32,426 nt of DNA from a virus. This document shows positions 13,739 to 23,946 of this stretch, piece by piece; position 1 is the first letter of the stretch, and each line of letters opens with the position of its first letter. Below the pieces are notes generated by a model that was not told the origin of the DNA, did no database searches, and worked only from the letters and a program-made list of their open reading frames with translations. Location: positions 1 through 32,426 of the IMG/VR virus record IMGVR_UViG_3300006077_000018; one strand, written 5' to 3'. The translations under genes were made by a program, and so were the position numbers.

Positions 13739-14275
13739 ATGAATGAATTAATCAAATTAACTTCAACAGAAGTAAATAAAAAATTTATAAAAAAAGAAAC
13801 TAATAGAATTTATGAATTAGTATATAATAGTATATACTTGAATTCATCTTATTCAAAAGAAGATTGTGAGCATATAGCTAATACTGTTAGTGAACTTTTT
13901 AATACAACATTAAATGAGAGTATAAAAAAATACAACGAATTACAATCAAAAGAACTAATAGAGTTATTAATGGGTTCAATGAAAGAAGATAAAAATAAAA
14001 AAAGTAAATCTTTTAAAACTTATTTGGCTCACAGTCATAATGATATTTATAAAATTGGAAAAACTTCTCAGGAAAATATAGAAAAAAGAATTAATGAAAT
14101 TCAATCACCTTATAAATTACAGATTGTCGCTGTATGTAGTAAAGATGTTGAAAATGAATTACACAAAAAATATCATTCGAAACGATTAAATGGTGAATAT
14201 TTTAAATTATCATATGAAGATATTCAAGATATTAAGTTTAAATTTGAAAAATTAAATATTATGAAGATAGATTAG
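13739..14275 (+). CDS. T5orf172/GIY-YIG-superfamily protein, 178 aa
   Basis: The C-terminal ~85 residues match the T5orf172 (MUG113-like) branch of the GIY-YIG superfamily: TYLAHS at 94-99 (GIY equivalent), IYKIGKT at 103-109 (YIG equivalent), KRINEIQ with R117, ENELHKKYH with E140 and H142, and NGEYFKLS at 151-158. The N-terminal ~90 residues are helical with no known DNA-binding domain; KilA-N or Bro domains, often fused to T5orf172, were not seen. Members are thought to be DNA nucleases or regulators of phage development. The gene has its own promoter and long structured leader, slightly more AT-rich composition than its neighbours, no strong SD (GAAAGTTATT), and a private terminator. This suggests an accessory or mobile gene. 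Confidence 0.7.
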   Translation: MNELIKLTSTEVNKKFIKKETNRIYELVYNSIYLNSSYSKEDCEHIANTVSELFNTTLNESIKKYNELQSKELIELLMGSMKEDKNKKSKSFKTYLAHSHNDIYKIGKTSQENIEKRINEIQSPYKLQIVAVCSKDVENELHKKYHSKRLNGEYFKLSYEDIQDIKFKFEKLNIMKID

Positions 14276-14299
14276 CAGAACTTAAATCTAGCTAATAAA

Positions 14300-14316
14300 G
14301 AGCCAGTTACTGGCTC
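14300..14316. terminator. Bidirectional terminator between the converging arms
   Basis: GAGCCAG (14300-14306), loop TTA, CTGGCTC (14310-14316): a perfect 7-bp stem placed between convergent genes, with A-rich sequence on the left (AATAAA) and T-rich sequence on the right. The loop TTA is the TAA stop of the 2507-aa gene on the minus strand, so the hairpin overlaps the end of that gene. Confidence 0.65.
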
Positions 14317-17300
14317 CTTACTTTCTTTAAATCTGTTAATAATCCGAAATCAACTAAATTACTAGGGTGTGTAATTAAATTATATGCTAAGAAATTATCT
14401 AATATAGAACTATCACTAGCTAATGGTGAACTCATAGAGAATGGAAGCATACTCTCAATATAAACAGCTTCATCTTCATCTACTTTAGCAAATCCATTAT
14501 CCATATACCACTCATATTTCTTTTCATCTCCATCGTCCCAAGTCATATTGGTTCTAGGTAGTACCGCCATTAAAGCTAAACCACCAGAGCCAATCCATTT
14601 GTTTTGGTCTACTGCATATAACGCCATCTTAGGTATATTGAACATATACTTAGTAAATGGACTAAATGCATCTATAACTGCTACACCAGTAGGTAAGTTG
14701 TAGTATGTAGGGAATGCCATTAAAACCTTTTGAGTAGCTAAATCTTTACTACCAGTTTTTTCTAGCTCTTGTAAGTATAGAGCTAGTTTAGGATATAGCT
14801 CCGTACTATCAAATATTGTACCAAGAGTAGAACCTATTTTTGTACTAGGGTCTGCCATTAACATCTTATATGCGTTACCAGCATCATTGCCAAATAAATC
14901 TCCTAACTTCTTAGCTATTAGATTTTCCTCAAATGTACCTAAATGATATGCATCAGTACGAATTGTAGCATTAAGTCCAAACTTGAATATATGATGCATA
15001 TGGTGGTCCTCTAGTGCTTTTAATTCTACTGAATAATCAACACCATCTATTTGCTTTTGTACTACATCTGCTAGTAATGCTTTATATTCATTTAAATCTT
15101 TTTTAGCTTTATACATATAATGAACAACATTACCTCTAGTGTGCAATCCAAGTATAATCATATTAGATGCGAAGTTGTTTATATATGTTTTCATATGATA
15201 AAGCAATATAGGTGTCTTCAAGCTCTTAGTTAATTCAACTGTATATTTAAGTATATTACATATAAATTTACCAACATCTTTACCAAACACTTGCTTACTC
15301 ATCTTATATACATCAAAACCTTTTGTACCATTAATATAGTGAGCATACTGCTTATTAAAGTAATGACCTTTATAGCTATTACCTAATGGGTGCTTATTGT
15401 TAATTCTAGTGTACTTAGCTTGAACATCTACTGGTAACTCTCTAAGTTCTTCTTTGGTAATAAGTATGCCTTGTTGCTTAAGAATATTAAATGCTTCAAA
15501 TGCAATCTTTCCACCAAAGTGGTCGTATTGTCTAGTATAAAAATTTCTAGTTGCCATTCTAGTGAAAGATGTATCTACTAACTCATTGCTTGTTCTAATA
15601 TTTTCAGGCTTTAAAAACATCTCTATTTTATTACCATTCTCATTTTTACCTTTAACTCTAAAAATACCTTTTTGAGCCATCTTAGGTTCAAAGTCAATAA
15701 TGTTACTCTCTTGATTACCAAGATGGTATTGTTGATGTTTATCTTTTGAAATAACATAGTATTTGCTTTTACCTTTATATACAGTACCAACAATATGTTC
15801 TTTCTTTATATCACCTGTTTTGCTTTCAGGAACAAGCTTTAAATATCTATTAGATAAATCAACACTAGGATTGGCTCCGAATAATGTTTGATTGTTTTTA
15901 AATCTATTCCAGATAGGTAATGCTTCATCTATCATAGTATCAAAATCATCATATTTAGCTTTCTTGCTAAACAACTTACCAATAGACTCATTCCACATAT
16001 TAGTCTTAGCATTAGCACTTAACGCATCGTGAACTTTACCAGTCTTTGTCGATTGCTTTTGACCATTAATTAAATAGTATGTAGCTTTCATCTCTACATA
16101 GTCTTTAAGGTCTTTAACTTTATTTATATTATTTATAGGATTTTCTCCTAACTGCTTAATCAGCTTCTTAGCTATTGCATCAGGAGATGATTTACCTTTA
16201 TATGCTAAATCACTAATAGACTTTTCAAATCTATCTATAATCTTATTAGCCATAGCATCATCTTGTACGATGTCGTATATCTTATTCTTTAAATCAATGG
16301 TTAGACCTCTAGTATGCTCATTTATTTTAGATATAAACTCATTACTTGTTTTACTATCTTTGAATAGATTAGCAAAATTATGTAATCCTAATTTAAAGAA
16401 ATTACCTAGAGTCTTATCTGCATTTTCATCTTGATATTTAGAAATCATTTCATTAATCTTTTTATTAAATTCAGCAGTTGAATTACTAAGCTCTTGGTCA
16501 AAACCATCTTTAAGAGCCATAGCTTTTATTAATGCTTCTTTCTTAGGATTAACTGCAAATGTTTCAAATAGACTAAGTTCAGTTATATCATTAAATATAT
16601 TTGCAATCTTATTAGGGTCTTTAAACATTTTAGAGCCAACTACTTCAGCAACATTAAATCCTATAGGCTTATTGCCTTTAATAGTAGTCTGGAACTCATC
16701 AGGTTTAGTTTTATTTATCCAACCAATAATTGTAGGGTTAGAATTAATCTCACCAGTTACTTTAATAGCTACATCATCTAGTTGGCTCTTATATAATTGT
16801 TTCATATCTTTATCAGCTATAGAGTCTATTAAATCAATTAAATGGTAAATTGAACTAAACTCTCTACCATTTGCATCATATAGTCTTAACTTATCTATTT
16901 CAGCTTTTAAATCCTTAGTACCAAATATCTTTGCAAACTTACTAGGATTAGTCCTAATCATATCTGCTAATAGTAATCTTTCAACAACTTGTGCTAGTTT
17001 CTCTTTAAATACTTCAGCTTCTTTACCATTAGATAGTTTATTGCCTTTACTATCTGTTAGAGAGCCAATATTAGCTTCAAAGAATTGTTTTAATTCATTA
17101 TGTGTACCATCAGTTGCGATGTGCGTTAATTCGTGTAATAGCTTTTGCATTTTAACTACATCTATCTTTTCGTGGAAATCAAAATCCATAGTTGCCATAC
17201 TTTCAACCCTAACTGCATCTGAACTTTTAGCACCTTTTTCAAAGAATAGTTTTACATTTTTAATAACTGCATTAGATACTTTAATAACACCATTAGATAG

Positions 17301-20300
17301 ATTAGAGATAAATGTAGCTTCAGTAGGCTCTACATCTTTTAAGTCATTATCTTTAAATACTTTAGTTTCAATACTTTCAGCGTGTAAAGAGTTAGTTGGC
17401 TCTGGAATATCTTTATTGCTAGTAGCTTCTTTAACGGTAGATTTAACTTCATCATTACCATTATAGTATTGTGCTATCTCTTCAATATCTTTAATATTAT
17501 CTTTATTACTATCAACATCTAATTTCTTAGATTTAATTTCAGTAGCTAAATCATCAACACTATTCCTACTAAAATCTTCTTCTATTTTATTTTTCTCTCT
17601 AGTAATAGCTTCTTTAGTGATAACTTTATCTCTACTTCTTAAACTTTGTTCAGCTAACCAGTTAATTGCTTCTGCTTCTGTTTTATCTTTATGAGCCACT
17701 ATCTCGCTTAGATTGTCTGTGTTCTCGTTAATAGTTTCTTCCATTCTGTAGTATGGATTGGTTCTCTTATCTTTGTAAATAACACCTACAACATCATTTG
17801 CTGTCTTTGCGTTTTCTGCTATATGTATTGGGTTTCCAACGAATGCGTCCCATAATGATACAACTGGTTTATCTCCATTAACAGTCTTAGTAATCTGCAT
17901 AATAGAACTATCATTACTAATTGTATATAACGGTTGAAAAGTATGAATTACAGTTGGTGAACCAAAGTTCTCTTTGTTCTTAAAGTCATATCCTGCATAG
18001 CCTTTAAAACCTATCATAGGTACTTTATTGTATCCATTAGATATATAAGGTATCATAGACTTAAGAGTACTGTGGTTCATTATCTGTGAGTTAATTTCAA
18101 CATTAGAGCCAAGAGTGTCTATAATATCTCTCATAGAGTATGTATCATTATCTTTAAATGATGCTTTAATCTCTTTCTTTAAAGACTCATCTTTAACATT
18201 TAGAATATCAAAGAACTCATCTAGTTGTATCTCAACACTCTGTTTATTAAATTGTTTTCTGTGATATTTAATTGCAAAATCAGCTTGTACCATTTTAGAT
18301 ACTTTTTTCATACTGTTTCTATAATCAAGTACCTCTTTAGGGAATATCTTTTTAACAGCAGATTTAATAGGCATATGGTATTTAGCAGATAATATATTTA
18401 TAAAATCCTCTTTAGCTACAAGTGGTATATCCTTTTTATTTACTATAGCATCATATACTACACTAGAGTTAAATATAGATGACATCTTTCTAGCTTCATT
18501 ACCAAGCTTATCTTTTAACTGTTTCTTGTGTTCAGCAATATCTTTACCAACAGTAAACTTATTTTTACTAACTAAGTAATCAAAGAATACACCATCAATA
18601 GTTTTATTCTTTTTCTTAGGTTTATATTTCTTAGGGTCAAAGTTATCTATTTTCTCATATACTTTATTTAAAATATCTCCAAATGTTCTATCTTCTATTT
18701 TAATATCAGAATCTTTTAGAATATTCATAGTATCTTCTAGCATACCATTTAATCTACTTAACTCTTTTTCAGATAAAACACCTTTACTATCTGTAGCTAA
18801 ATCTTTTAGCATATTACTTACTGCACCCTCTATTGGTGCTAAATCAACATCTTTACTAGTAGCAATAGCTAATCTAGCATTATCAAGTATAGTTCTAGCT
18901 ACAGACTTAGAAGCTTCATATTCAGTTGCATTATTAAGTAATGCAATAAAGGCAGTTTTAACATCTCCTCTTGATAGAGCCAATCCTTCGTTATTAAGTG
19001 TATTTGCAAACTCTGTATAGAAGTCATCTATATTTGCCTTTGGAGTAGAGCCAATACCTACTCTACTATCAGTTAATCCTAAACCAGCTAATGTAACACC
19101 AAATCCATTGTTGATACCATCTAGCTCTGCCGTAATATGCATTGGCTCTTTGAAGCCTTTAGCTTCATTATCAGCAAATCTAACAACTTCTCTCATAAGA
19201 AAATCATTTAGTATCCCATCATCATATTTTGTAAAACCTTTACTTCCAAAGATATTTACATTTCCAGATTTACAAGCTTTTACTAATTGATTAAATGCTT
19301 CATTAACTTCTAAATCGTTCATATGCACAGGTTTAGCACCAAACAACTCTAAATAACTTCTCTTAGCTATATTTAAGCCTTTAGCTTTATCATCTAATGA
19401 AAGTTTAGATACATCAAATTTAGTACCTTTTATTTTGAAGATATATCTACCAAGTTTAGTTTGTGGATTAATCAATCCCTCATATCTCCATCTAGTTTCT
19501 CCTGAATATGATACATCAAAGTAAAATTCATTTTTACCGCTTTTAGTTAATGCATATAATCCCTCTAGCTCCTGCTTATAATTCTTTGTCATAGTCTTGT
19601 ATGTTTCTTTTAAATCATCAGGTAAATCTCTTAAAGCTTTTCTGATTTCAGATAAACTCATATCTCTAAATGCAGGAACTTGCATTTGTAAAATATATGT
19701 TGATATACCAGTCTTTTCATCAATAGATGATGTAATCTTTTTAAGAGTATTATCAATATCTTTTACTGCTCCATCGTTTACTTCAAAAGGAGTATTAGCT
19801 TCTTTCTCTAATAAATCATACTTACTCTTTTCAATAGGAGCTTTAATTTTAATCTTTACATCTTTAGAACTTGTGTGTATTGCATTTTTATCTTCAGCAG
19901 GTACATAGCCTCTGAAATCTTCATTTAACTCTCTAGCTAAATTACCGTCTATATCTTCATAGTTTTTAAGATAGTATCTCTCTACATTATCTGTATCTTT
20001 TACTACACCAAGTAATCCATTTTCTTCATTTAGCTTTTTAATATCTTCGGCTAACTGTTTTACTATATGTTCTTTTTTAACATTTTTAGTGTCAATACCT
20101 AGTAGGTCCACAGTCTTTTGAGCTATCTTCTTATATAACTTATCTGTAGATAAACCTTTTGTATCTTTAGACTCTAAACTTTGAACCAATGCTGTTTTAA
20201 TAGCTTCTTTAGTATGGTCATTAAAATCAACTTTAGTTACTGTAGTTTCATTTTTAATAGGTTTACTAGTATCAGGGTCAATAGTTGGTTCTGATTTAGT

Positions 20301-21830
20301 TTCAAACATAGATAGGTAACCACTATCTTCTTTACTCATAGCACTTGTTTGTTTAAATGACTCTTCAGATTTTAAAGATACATCGGGGTCATTTATTTTA
20401 TTTTTAGTTTCAACTATCTTTTTTAGTGGTTCAGGAAGTTTAGCAGTATCTAATGCATCTTTTTTAGCAGTAAGTATTTGATTAACTACATTAGTCTTTA
20501 CATTCTCACCAGTATTGATACCATTATGGTCTTTAATTGCTGACTGCATAGCTTCTAAATCTTTCTTGTTCTTTACATCATCTATAGATGTTAAACCTCT
20601 TTTATCAACTGGTGAAAAATCACCTTTATCATTAAAGTTAAATTCATAACTTTCTAGTTCGTGATACTTTGAAGCATTAGGATTATCAGCTTTAGTAGCT
20701 TTAGCTTCTCCAGCTTTTATTAAAGTAGTTGGCTCTAATAATAGTTTATCTCCAATTTTTAATTTATATGCTTTATCTTTTAAATTAGATTTCTTAACAT
20801 CTAATCTTAGAGAGCCATCTACTTCTGTACCTTTCATAGTACCAAGAGCATCTGATTTAATAATGAATTTATCGCCATCTTTAATTGCATATGATTTAGA
20901 TTTTTTAATTCTCTTAGCTACCATCTCTTTTATTTCAGGAGTCATACCAGTTAAATCTATCAATCCATTATTGTCTATAGAACCTTTTAATACTTCATTC
21001 ATTTCAGGGTCTTCTAGTAGACTTTTGTTAATTACTGCGTTATGTTCTGCACCAAGATTTACATTAACAGCATCTGCACTATTAACTTGCTTAACTAAGT
21101 TTTTTCTAATACCTATTTTAGATACAGTTGAACCAATAGCTCTACCAGCAAGTTCAGGAGCAGTACCCATTGCAAATTCACCAGCAAATGCTTTACCAAA
21201 TGATTTTAAATCTCTAGCCGTATGTGCTTGTTCTCCAATACTATCTGTTTGTGTCATATCAGATACTGCACCAATACCAGCATATGTAGTATTTTCAGCC
21301 AAGAAACCTTTTGCACCTTGCATTAAAGTTTTATCAACACCATCTGTTAATATTTTCTCTGCTTTCTCTAATGACTTAGTAGCCATTTGTTGAGCCAACT
21401 TCTTGCTTTCAGTTTTAAAACCTACACTAGCTAACATTCTAGGAGCAGTAGCTCTAGCAACATTAGCTAATCCACCAGTACCAACACCTACTAATGTTTG
21501 TGTACCAACATCAAGTAACGATTGAGATGCACCTACCATTGAACTACCATTTTGTAATTGCTCCATAGTGTTAAAGTTTTCTGCTTGTTTAGCCTTAACT
21601 TGGTCGCTATCATCACTAAGCCATTGATATAATGTTTGGTCTGCATTCTCCATTGTCCCATTAAAGGTATCAGCTACTGCTTGACCATAACCTCTATCGT
21701 GTTGATATTCAGCTGTGCCAACTAGCCCACCGATAGCATTATTCATATCTCTATATTTTGACTCATAAGTTTTTTTAACCCCATAGTCTAATAAATCTTT
21801 TAAATTAAAGTCTGTATCTTTTTCTTGCAT
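14307..21830 (-). CDS. Giant internal virion / polyvalent protein with zincin motif, 2507 aa
   Basis: The last and largest gene of the structural operon. The N-terminal ~260 residues contain Gly/Ala-rich weakly hydrophobic helices (VGVGTGGLANVARA, AGIGAVSDMTQ), as in proteins ejected into the host envelope. The middle is long, charged and mixed. A zinc metalloprotease motif HELTH lies at H1566-E1567-x-x-H1570, in a helix typical of zincins. The final ~350 residues (NNFASNMIILGLHTRG, AYHLGTFEENLIAKKLGD, YPKLALYLQELEKTGS, INAFSPFTKY-like) recall the C-terminal domain shared by phage large polyvalent and internal core proteins. By position it corresponds to T7 gp16. The RBS AAAGGAG lies 8 nt before the ATG. 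The hallmark motifs of N4 virion RNA polymerase were not visible. Ejection with the DNA is inferred. Confidence 0.65.
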   Translation of the reverse strand: MQEKDTDFNLKDLLDYGVKKTYESKYRDMNNAIGGLVGTAEYQHDRGYGQAVADTFNGTMENADQTLYQWLSDDSDQVKAKQAENFNTMEQLQNGSSMVGASQSLLDVGTQTLVGVGTGGLANVARATAPRMLASVGFKTESKKLAQQMATKSLEKAEKILTDGVDKTLMQGAKGFLAENTTYAGIGAVSDMTQTDSIGEQAHTARDLKSFGKAFAGEFAMGTAPELAGRAIGSTVSKIGIRKNLVKQVNSADAVNVNLGAEHNAVINKSLLEDPEMNEVLKGSIDNNGLIDLTGMTPEIKEMVAKRIKKSKSYAIKDGDKFIIKSDALGTMKGTEVDGSLRLDVKKSNLKDKAYKLKIGDKLLLEPTTLIKAGEAKATKADNPNASKYHELESYEFNFNDKGDFSPVDKRGLTSIDDVKNKKDLEAMQSAIKDHNGINTGENVKTNVVNQILTAKKDALDTAKLPEPLKKIVETKNKINDPDVSLKSEESFKQTSAMSKEDSGYLSMFETKSEPTIDPDTSKPIKNETTVTKVDFNDHTKEAIKTALVQSLESKDTKGLSTDKLYKKIAQKTVDLLGIDTKNVKKEHIVKQLAEDIKKLNEENGLLGVVKDTDNVERYYLKNYEDIDGNLARELNEDFRGYVPAEDKNAIHTSSKDVKIKIKAPIEKSKYDLLEKEANTPFEVNDGAVKDIDNTLKKITSSIDEKTGISTYILQMQVPAFRDMSLSEIRKALRDLPDDLKETYKTMTKNYKQELEGLYALTKSGKNEFYFDVSYSGETRWRYEGLINPQTKLGRYIFKIKGTKFDVSKLSLDDKAKGLNIAKRSYLELFGAKPVHMNDLEVNEAFNQLVKACKSGNVNIFGSKGFTKYDDGILNDFLMREVVRFADNEAKGFKEPMHITAELDGINNGFGVTLAGLGLTDSRVGIGSTPKANIDDFYTEFANTLNNEGLALSRGDVKTAFIALLNNATEYEASKSVARTILDNARLAIATSKDVDLAPIEGAVSNMLKDLATDSKGVLSEKELSRLNGMLEDTMNILKDSDIKIEDRTFGDILNKVYEKIDNFDPKKYKPKKKNKTIDGVFFDYLVSKNKFTVGKDIAEHKKQLKDKLGNEARKMSSIFNSSVVYDAIVNKKDIPLVAKEDFINILSAKYHMPIKSAVKKIFPKEVLDYRNSMKKVSKMVQADFAIKYHRKQFNKQSVEIQLDEFFDILNVKDESLKKEIKASFKDNDTYSMRDIIDTLGSNVEINSQIMNHSTLKSMIPYISNGYNKVPMIGFKGYAGYDFKNKENFGSPTVIHTFQPLYTISNDSSIMQITKTVNGDKPVVSLWDAFVGNPIHIAENAKTANDVVGVIYKDKRTNPYYRMEETINENTDNLSEIVAHKDKTEAEAINWLAEQSLRSRDKVITKEAITREKNKIEEDFSRNSVDDLATEIKSKKLDVDSNKDNIKDIEEIAQYYNGNDEVKSTVKEATSNKDIPEPTNSLHAESIETKVFKDNDLKDVEPTEATFISNLSNGVIKVSNAVIKNVKLFFEKGAKSSDAVRVESMATMDFDFHEKIDVVKMQKLLHELTHIATDGTHNELKQFFEANIGSLTDSKGNKLSNGKEAEVFKEKLAQVVERLLLADMIRTNPSKFAKIFGTKDLKAEIDKLRLYDANGREFSSIYHLIDLIDSIADKDMKQLYKSQLDDVAIKVTGEINSNPTIIGWINKTKPDEFQTTIKGNKPIGFNVAEVVGSKMFKDPNKIANIFNDITELSLFETFAVNPKKEALIKAMALKDGFDQELSNSTAEFNKKINEMISKYQDENADKTLGNFFKLGLHNFANLFKDSKTSNEFISKINEHTRGLTIDLKNKIYDIVQDDAMANKIIDRFEKSISDLAYKGKSSPDAIAKKLIKQLGENPINNINKVKDLKDYVEMKATYYLINGQKQSTKTGKVHDALSANAKTNMWNESIGKLFSKKAKYDDFDTMIDEALPIWNRFKNNQTLFGANPSVDLSNRYLKLVPESKTGDIKKEHIVGTVYKGKSKYYVISKDKHQQYHLGNQESNIIDFEPKMAQKGIFRVKGKNENGNKIEMFLKPENIRTSNELVDTSFTRMATRNFYTRQYDHFGGKIAFEAFNILKQQGILITKEELRELPVDVQAKYTRINNKHPLGNSYKGHYFNKQYAHYINGTKGFDVYKMSKQVFGKDVGKFICNILKYTVELTKSLKTPILLYHMKTYINNFASNMIILGLHTRGNVVHYMYKAKKDLNEYKALLADVVQKQIDGVDYSVELKALEDHHMHHIFKFGLNATIRTDAYHLGTFEENLIAKKLGDLFGNDAGNAYKMLMADPSTKIGSTLGTIFDSTELYPKLALYLQELEKTGSKDLATQKVLMAFPTYYNLPTGVAVIDAFSPFTKYMFNIPKMALYAVDQNKWIGSGGLALMAVLPRTNMTWDDGDEKKYEWYMDNGFAKVDEDEAVYIESMLPFSMSSPLASDSSILDNFLAYNLITHPSNLVDFGLLTDLKKVRSQ

Positions 21831-21842
21831 AATAATTCTCCT

Positions 21843-23525
21843 TTATTCGCCATATACTTTTTTAACTGGAAATATAACCTTACCAAGTACATAAGGCATA
21901 GCTAGTTTCACCATTTCACTTCTATTAACAGGTTTAGTAATAGGATTTCCATTGTTATCTTTTAAATGCTTTATTTTATGTGCTTTTTTATCGTAATAAA
22001 TTACTGGCAAATCAAATGTATATGCATCTTTTGTTTGTGATAATTGTTCAAACGCTAATTGGCTCTGTAACAATACTGCTTTACCCTCACTAGGTTTATT
22101 CTTAGTAAGTGTTTCATTTATATTTTTTATATATTTCATAATATCTGTAGATTCACCTTTGTTCTTTCTAGCATCTAATAAATGCTTAAGATGTTCTGCT
22201 TCTTTATTGCCATCTTTTGTATGTTTACCTTTTGTATTATTGTAATTCCACTTCAATAGCCAATCAGGTGTATGTCTTTCAGTAAAACTTCCATCTTCAG
22301 TAGTATATAACTCTTTAGCGTCTTTAGCTCCATATCCTTTAGCAAATTTAACTAAGTCATTAAATGGATTAATTAATTGTTGAGCGTGTACCTCGTTACC
22401 AACTAAACCGTTTTGGAATAAATCTTCTTTACCCATAAGATTAGCAATTAAAATTGCTGTTTCTTGTTGCGGTGTTGGTAATGTTTTAGCTTGGTTAATT
22501 ATTTCTTGATTTACCTCTTTGTTACTAGCTAATTTGCTGGTAAATGGTAATGTAGATATAGCCCAATCAAATGATGTATAATTTTTAGCTCCAAGTGAAG
22601 TATTTGGATTAATAGCTGTTTTTGTATCTACAACATCTGGTTTCGACATTTCACTTGCAGTAATAACCTTATTAGCCAAAGTTGAACCATTAGGAGTTCC
22701 ATCTGCTTTAAGAATATTTACTGCTGTAGTTACTACTTTTTCATTTGCTCTTATACTTGTTGGTTCTACGCCTTGTTTAATTAATTTTACATATTCTTGT
22801 GCTGTAGTAGCTTTATGTGAACCATCTTCTCCACTACCTTTACCTTTGCTTTTAGCTTCTTTACCAGCTAACGATGACACACTAGCTGTTTTAACTGGTT
22901 TGACACCCCAAGATTGCATTTCAATCTTTGCTTTGTTAAAGTCATCAATAGCTTTTTGTTTCTCTTCAGGAGTTTTAGCTAACTCATACTCTTTATTATA
23001 TTTAGCTAGTAACTCATTGTATGCTACAGTAGCCTTTCTGTAGTTCTCTGCATCTGCTTGTTTTTTAGCTAAATCAGCTAATCTTTTAACATCTTTTGCT
23101 TTTCTCTCTTCATCAAGTTGAGTCTGTCTATCTTTAACATCTTGTCTTTCAGTATCAAACTCTCTAACCTTTTCATTGAATTGTTTTTCAGATAAATTAG
23201 CTCTTCTATTTTGTAGAGCCACTTGCTGTCCTCTATACTTATCTAAGCTAGTTAATTGTGCATCAGCTAATCCATACTGTGCTTGTGTTTTAGCTACATC
23301 TTGTTGCATCTTAAACTGTTGCATCTGCTCATTAGCAAACATTTGTGATAGATTAACAGCAGATTGTATCTTTGATTGTTCTTTCTTTTCTAGGTAAGCA
23401 TCTAACTTCATACCAATAGATGTAATAGCATCTATATCAGTATCAATACCTTTAACAGCTCCTAGAGCCACATTAGCATTGTTAGTTGATGTGTCTTTAC
23501 CCATTATGTCCATAATACCCATCAT
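21843..23525 (-). CDS. Internal-virion-like coiled-coil protein, 560 aa
   Basis: Residues ~45-215 are a long Gln/Lys/Glu-rich coiled coil (SLSQ-type helices, EKQFNEKVREFDTERQDVKDRQ, DLAKKQADAENYRK), followed by a Gly/Ser-rich linker near 220-235 and a globular C-terminus. Composition and position directly before the 2507-aa gene parallel T7 gp15-like internal core proteins. There are two adjacent ATG codons: the first is 3 nt after GGAG, the second 6 nt, so translation probably starts at the second (559 aa). It is followed by the 2507-aa gene after 12 nt. No enzyme motif was seen. The structural role is inferred from composition and order. Confidence 0.6.
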   Translation of the reverse strand: MMGIMDIMGKDTSTNNANVALGAVKGIDTDIDAITSIGMKLDAYLEKKEQSKIQSAVNLSQMFANEQMQQFKMQQDVAKTQAQYGLADAQLTSLDKYRGQQVALQNRRANLSEKQFNEKVREFDTERQDVKDRQTQLDEERKAKDVKRLADLAKKQADAENYRKATVAYNELLAKYNKEYELAKTPEEKQKAIDDFNKAKIEMQSWGVKPVKTASVSSLAGKEAKSKGKGSGEDGSHKATTAQEYVKLIKQGVEPTSIRANEKVVTTAVNILKADGTPNGSTLANKVITASEMSKPDVVDTKTAINPNTSLGAKNYTSFDWAISTLPFTSKLASNKEVNQEIINQAKTLPTPQQETAILIANLMGKEDLFQNGLVGNEVHAQQLINPFNDLVKFAKGYGAKDAKELYTTEDGSFTERHTPDWLLKWNYNNTKGKHTKDGNKEAEHLKHLLDARKNKGESTDIMKYIKNINETLTKNKPSEGKAVLLQSQLAFEQLSQTKDAYTFDLPVIYYDKKAHKIKHLKDNNGNPITKPVNRSEMVKLAMPYVLGKVIFPVKKVYGE

Positions 23526-23532
23526 TTGCTCC

Positions 23533-23946
23533 TTAGTAAATCTTAGCTAATTTAGAGCGAACTTTTTTAACTCTATTAACTTCATCTTTCATCTGTCCAA
23601 ACTTATAATTCATCATATCCATTTGCTTATCAAATAAATCAGCTTTTCTATTGTAGTTAGCAAAGCCCATATATAATCCTGCAAGTTGTGAACCAACATT
23701 AACTAGACCACTAACTGTTTGCATACCGGTAGGGTTCATTCTACGCATAGCATCATAAGTATTTATATCTTGTGGACTAGCTCCACTAGCTAATGCAGAT
23801 TTATAATCAAAGTTTGGTCTTTGAAAGAAGTTTGTAAATTTATCCCAATTATTTTGTGGTTGTTGTTCAAATTGTGTTAAGTTTGATAAGTCTTGTCCTG
23901 ATGTAGTAATATCAGGAACATTTGGTTGTGTATAATATAGTGGCAT
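23533..23946 (-). CDS. Small internal-virion-like protein, 137 aa
   Basis: A flexible Gln/Asn-rich N-terminal half (SNLTQFEQQPQNNWDKF) is followed by a weakly hydrophobic Gly/Ala helix (VSGLVNVGSQLAGLYMGFANY, ~80-100) and a basic C-terminal helix (DLFDKQMDMMNYKFGQMKDEVNRVKK). This layout resembles T7 gp14-type ejection proteins, with one hydrophobic segment and a helical tail. Its place first in a 14-15-16-like trio supports that, but sequence identity to the family was not checked. The start and SD are enclosed in an 11-bp inverted repeat (23945-23981). Confidence 0.5.
   Translation of the reverse strand: MPLYYTQPNVPDITTSGQDLSNLTQFEQQPQNNWDKFTNFFQRPNFDYKSALASGASPQDINTYDAMRRMNPTGMQTVSGLVNVGSQLAGLYMGFANYNRKADLFDKQMDMMNYKFGQMKDEVNRVKKVRSKLAKIY

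Noticed and set aside
17041-21393. Several + strand open frames (e.g. 17041-17466, 20863-21393) within the 2507-aa gene
   Set aside because: Leu/Ser/Ile-rich shadows of the minus-strand coding sequence, without ribosome binding sites.
14307-21830. N4-type virion RNA polymerase identity for the 2507-aa protein
   Set aside because: Suggested by size and the N4-gp56-type capsid, but the expected polymerase motifs (R...K.......YG and related) were not visible.
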